From assembly GCA_034698045.1 (NCBI GenBank), contig JAQGAU010001057.1:1-21773 (forward strand): 21,773 nt of DNA, in the 5' to 3' direction. Within the stretch, counting starts at the first letter, position 1, and each line of letters opens with the position of its first letter. Origin of the DNA: Paramacrobiotus richtersi (Eukaryota > Tardigrada > Eutardigrada > Parachela > Macrobiotidae). The position numbers were made by a program, and so were the translations under genes. Of this stretch, positions 20,747-21,773 are shown piece by piece. Under the pieces are notes generated by a model, which saw nothing but the letters and a program-made list of their open reading frames with translations, ran no database searches and was not told the DNA's origin.

Positions 20747-21027
20747 AAGTAAGCTAAGGACTACTTTCTCTGCATCAAGAAATCCACGTCTGTATTCGGC
20801 AATTATGCCCCCCCCCCCCCTGCCCAAATGTCCCCCCGAACATCATTGCCGGGTCCCCTAGGTAACCAACGCCAAATGTGTAACCTATGCACAGGCTTGG
20901 TGAAACAAAGGACCTAGGTGGTCTGGACAAAAATCAGAACAATCTGAAGACTGCCATCAAGCGGTACCACCGCCACCAAGGTGACCATCGAAATATTTTC
21001 CCAAAGGTGACCGCAGTGCAGTAAACC
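20747..21027. other. Noncoding flank of the satellite, with a short ORF
   Basis: Contains a C run at about 20809-20820. There is a 45-codon plus-strand ORF at 20887-21024 (starts MHRLGETKDLGG), rich in Lys, His and Arg, which I cannot assign. It ends at the first satellite unit, so it may be a fragment cut by, or part of, the repeat's flank. Confidence 0.3.
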
Positions 21028-21773
21028 GGGAGAAGCTGGGAGTATTTTCCTAGACTAAACAGTCCCTGCTCTTTCACGATAACGCTTTTCCGTCCAATTT
21101 TGACGTTTCGGGACCGTTCTGGGCCGTCAAATCGTTCACAGCTAAATCAATATGTAAAACACAAAAAGCCAATTATTTCACGCTCTTCCTGCCGGGAGAA
21201 GCTGGGAGTATTTTCCTAGACTAAACAGACCCTGCTCTTTCATAATAACGCTTTTCCGGCCAACTTTGACGTTTCGGGACCGTTCTGGGCCGTCAAATCG
21301 TTCACAGCTAAATCAGTATGTAAAACACAAAAAGCCAATTATTTCACGCTCTTCCTACCGGAAGAAGCTGGGAGTACTTTTCTAGACTAAACTGAACCTG
21401 CTCTTTCATAATAACGCTTTTCCGACCAAATTTAACGTTTCGGGACCGTTCTGGGCCGTCAAATCGTTCACAGCTAAATCAGTATGTAAAACACAAAAAG
21501 ACAATTATTTCACGCTCTTCCTACCGGGACAAGTTGGGAGTATTTTCCTAGACTAAACAGACCCTGCTCTTTCCTATTAACGCTTTTGCGGCCAATTTCG
21601 ACGTTTCGGGACCGTTCTGGGCTGTCAAATCGTTCACACTTAAATCAGTATGTAAAACACAAAAAGCCAATTATTACACGCTCTTCCTGCCAAGAGAAGC
21701 TGGGAGTATTTTCCTAGACTAAACAGACCCTGCTCTTTCATAATAACGCTTTTCCGGCCAATTTTGACGTTTC
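21028..21773. repeat. 166-bp tandem satellite array
   Basis: Units begin at 21028, 21194, 21360, 21526 and 21692, each exactly 166 bases apart, marked by AGAAGCTGGGAGTATTTTCC or close variants. Four full units and 82 bases of a fifth are present, and the array continues past the window. Units differ at a few percent of positions by eye. No ORF or known motif was recognised in the unit. Confidence 0.95.

Noticed and set aside
21028..21773. CRISPR array
   Set aside because: The whole 166-base unit is repeated with no variable spacers, in a eukaryotic context. It is a satellite.

Overview
The window is nuclear DNA of an invertebrate animal. Coding blocks are interrupted by GT-AG introns, mostly 54-560 bases. 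The protein types are metazoan: multi-MAM secreted protein, tandem kinase domains, and secreted proteins with signal peptides. A tardigrade or other ecdysozoan is possible, but nothing here proves a phylum and no gene was matched to a database.

Left part (about 700-7630): two head-to-head copies of one kinase-like gene. The minus-strand copy (start 4015, stop 725) encodes about 928 residues: a half kinase domain lacking its N-lobe, a degenerate kinase domain, and a third domain that keeps most kinase motifs. It reads through except for one missing base near 2306-2311. The plus-strand copy (5084-7629) is a pseudogene with two frame breaks, two in-frame stops and no third domain. Both copies start with the same 19-base first exon, which was found by comparing them. 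A decayed tRNA-like sequence lies in one intron.

Middle part (8203-12232, minus strand): an 11-exon gene for a secreted protein of about 756 residues, with a signal peptide and four MAM domains joined by Thr-rich linkers. The exon joins were rebuilt from splice sites and intron phases, and the total length is an exact multiple of three.

Right-centre part (13039-18622, minus strand): a tandem cluster of three paralogous genes (A, B and C from left to right, so C is most upstream). They encode small secreted proteins of 230, 209 and 219 residues that I do not recognise. All share a 91-base first exon, a second exon of about 300 bases that is phase 1 at both ends, and an exon 3 ending in a conserved NNDEANCVA segment. 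A and C also share a noncoding block upstream. A 336-base non-autonomous hAT-type element with a perfect 8-base target duplication sits in intron 2 of gene A and carries a run of 27 G.

Right end (18623-21773): mostly noncoding. It has two weak ORFs and one possible exon, an AT-rich tract, a perfect 11-base-pair hairpin, and a 166-base tandem satellite that starts at about 21028 and runs off the window.
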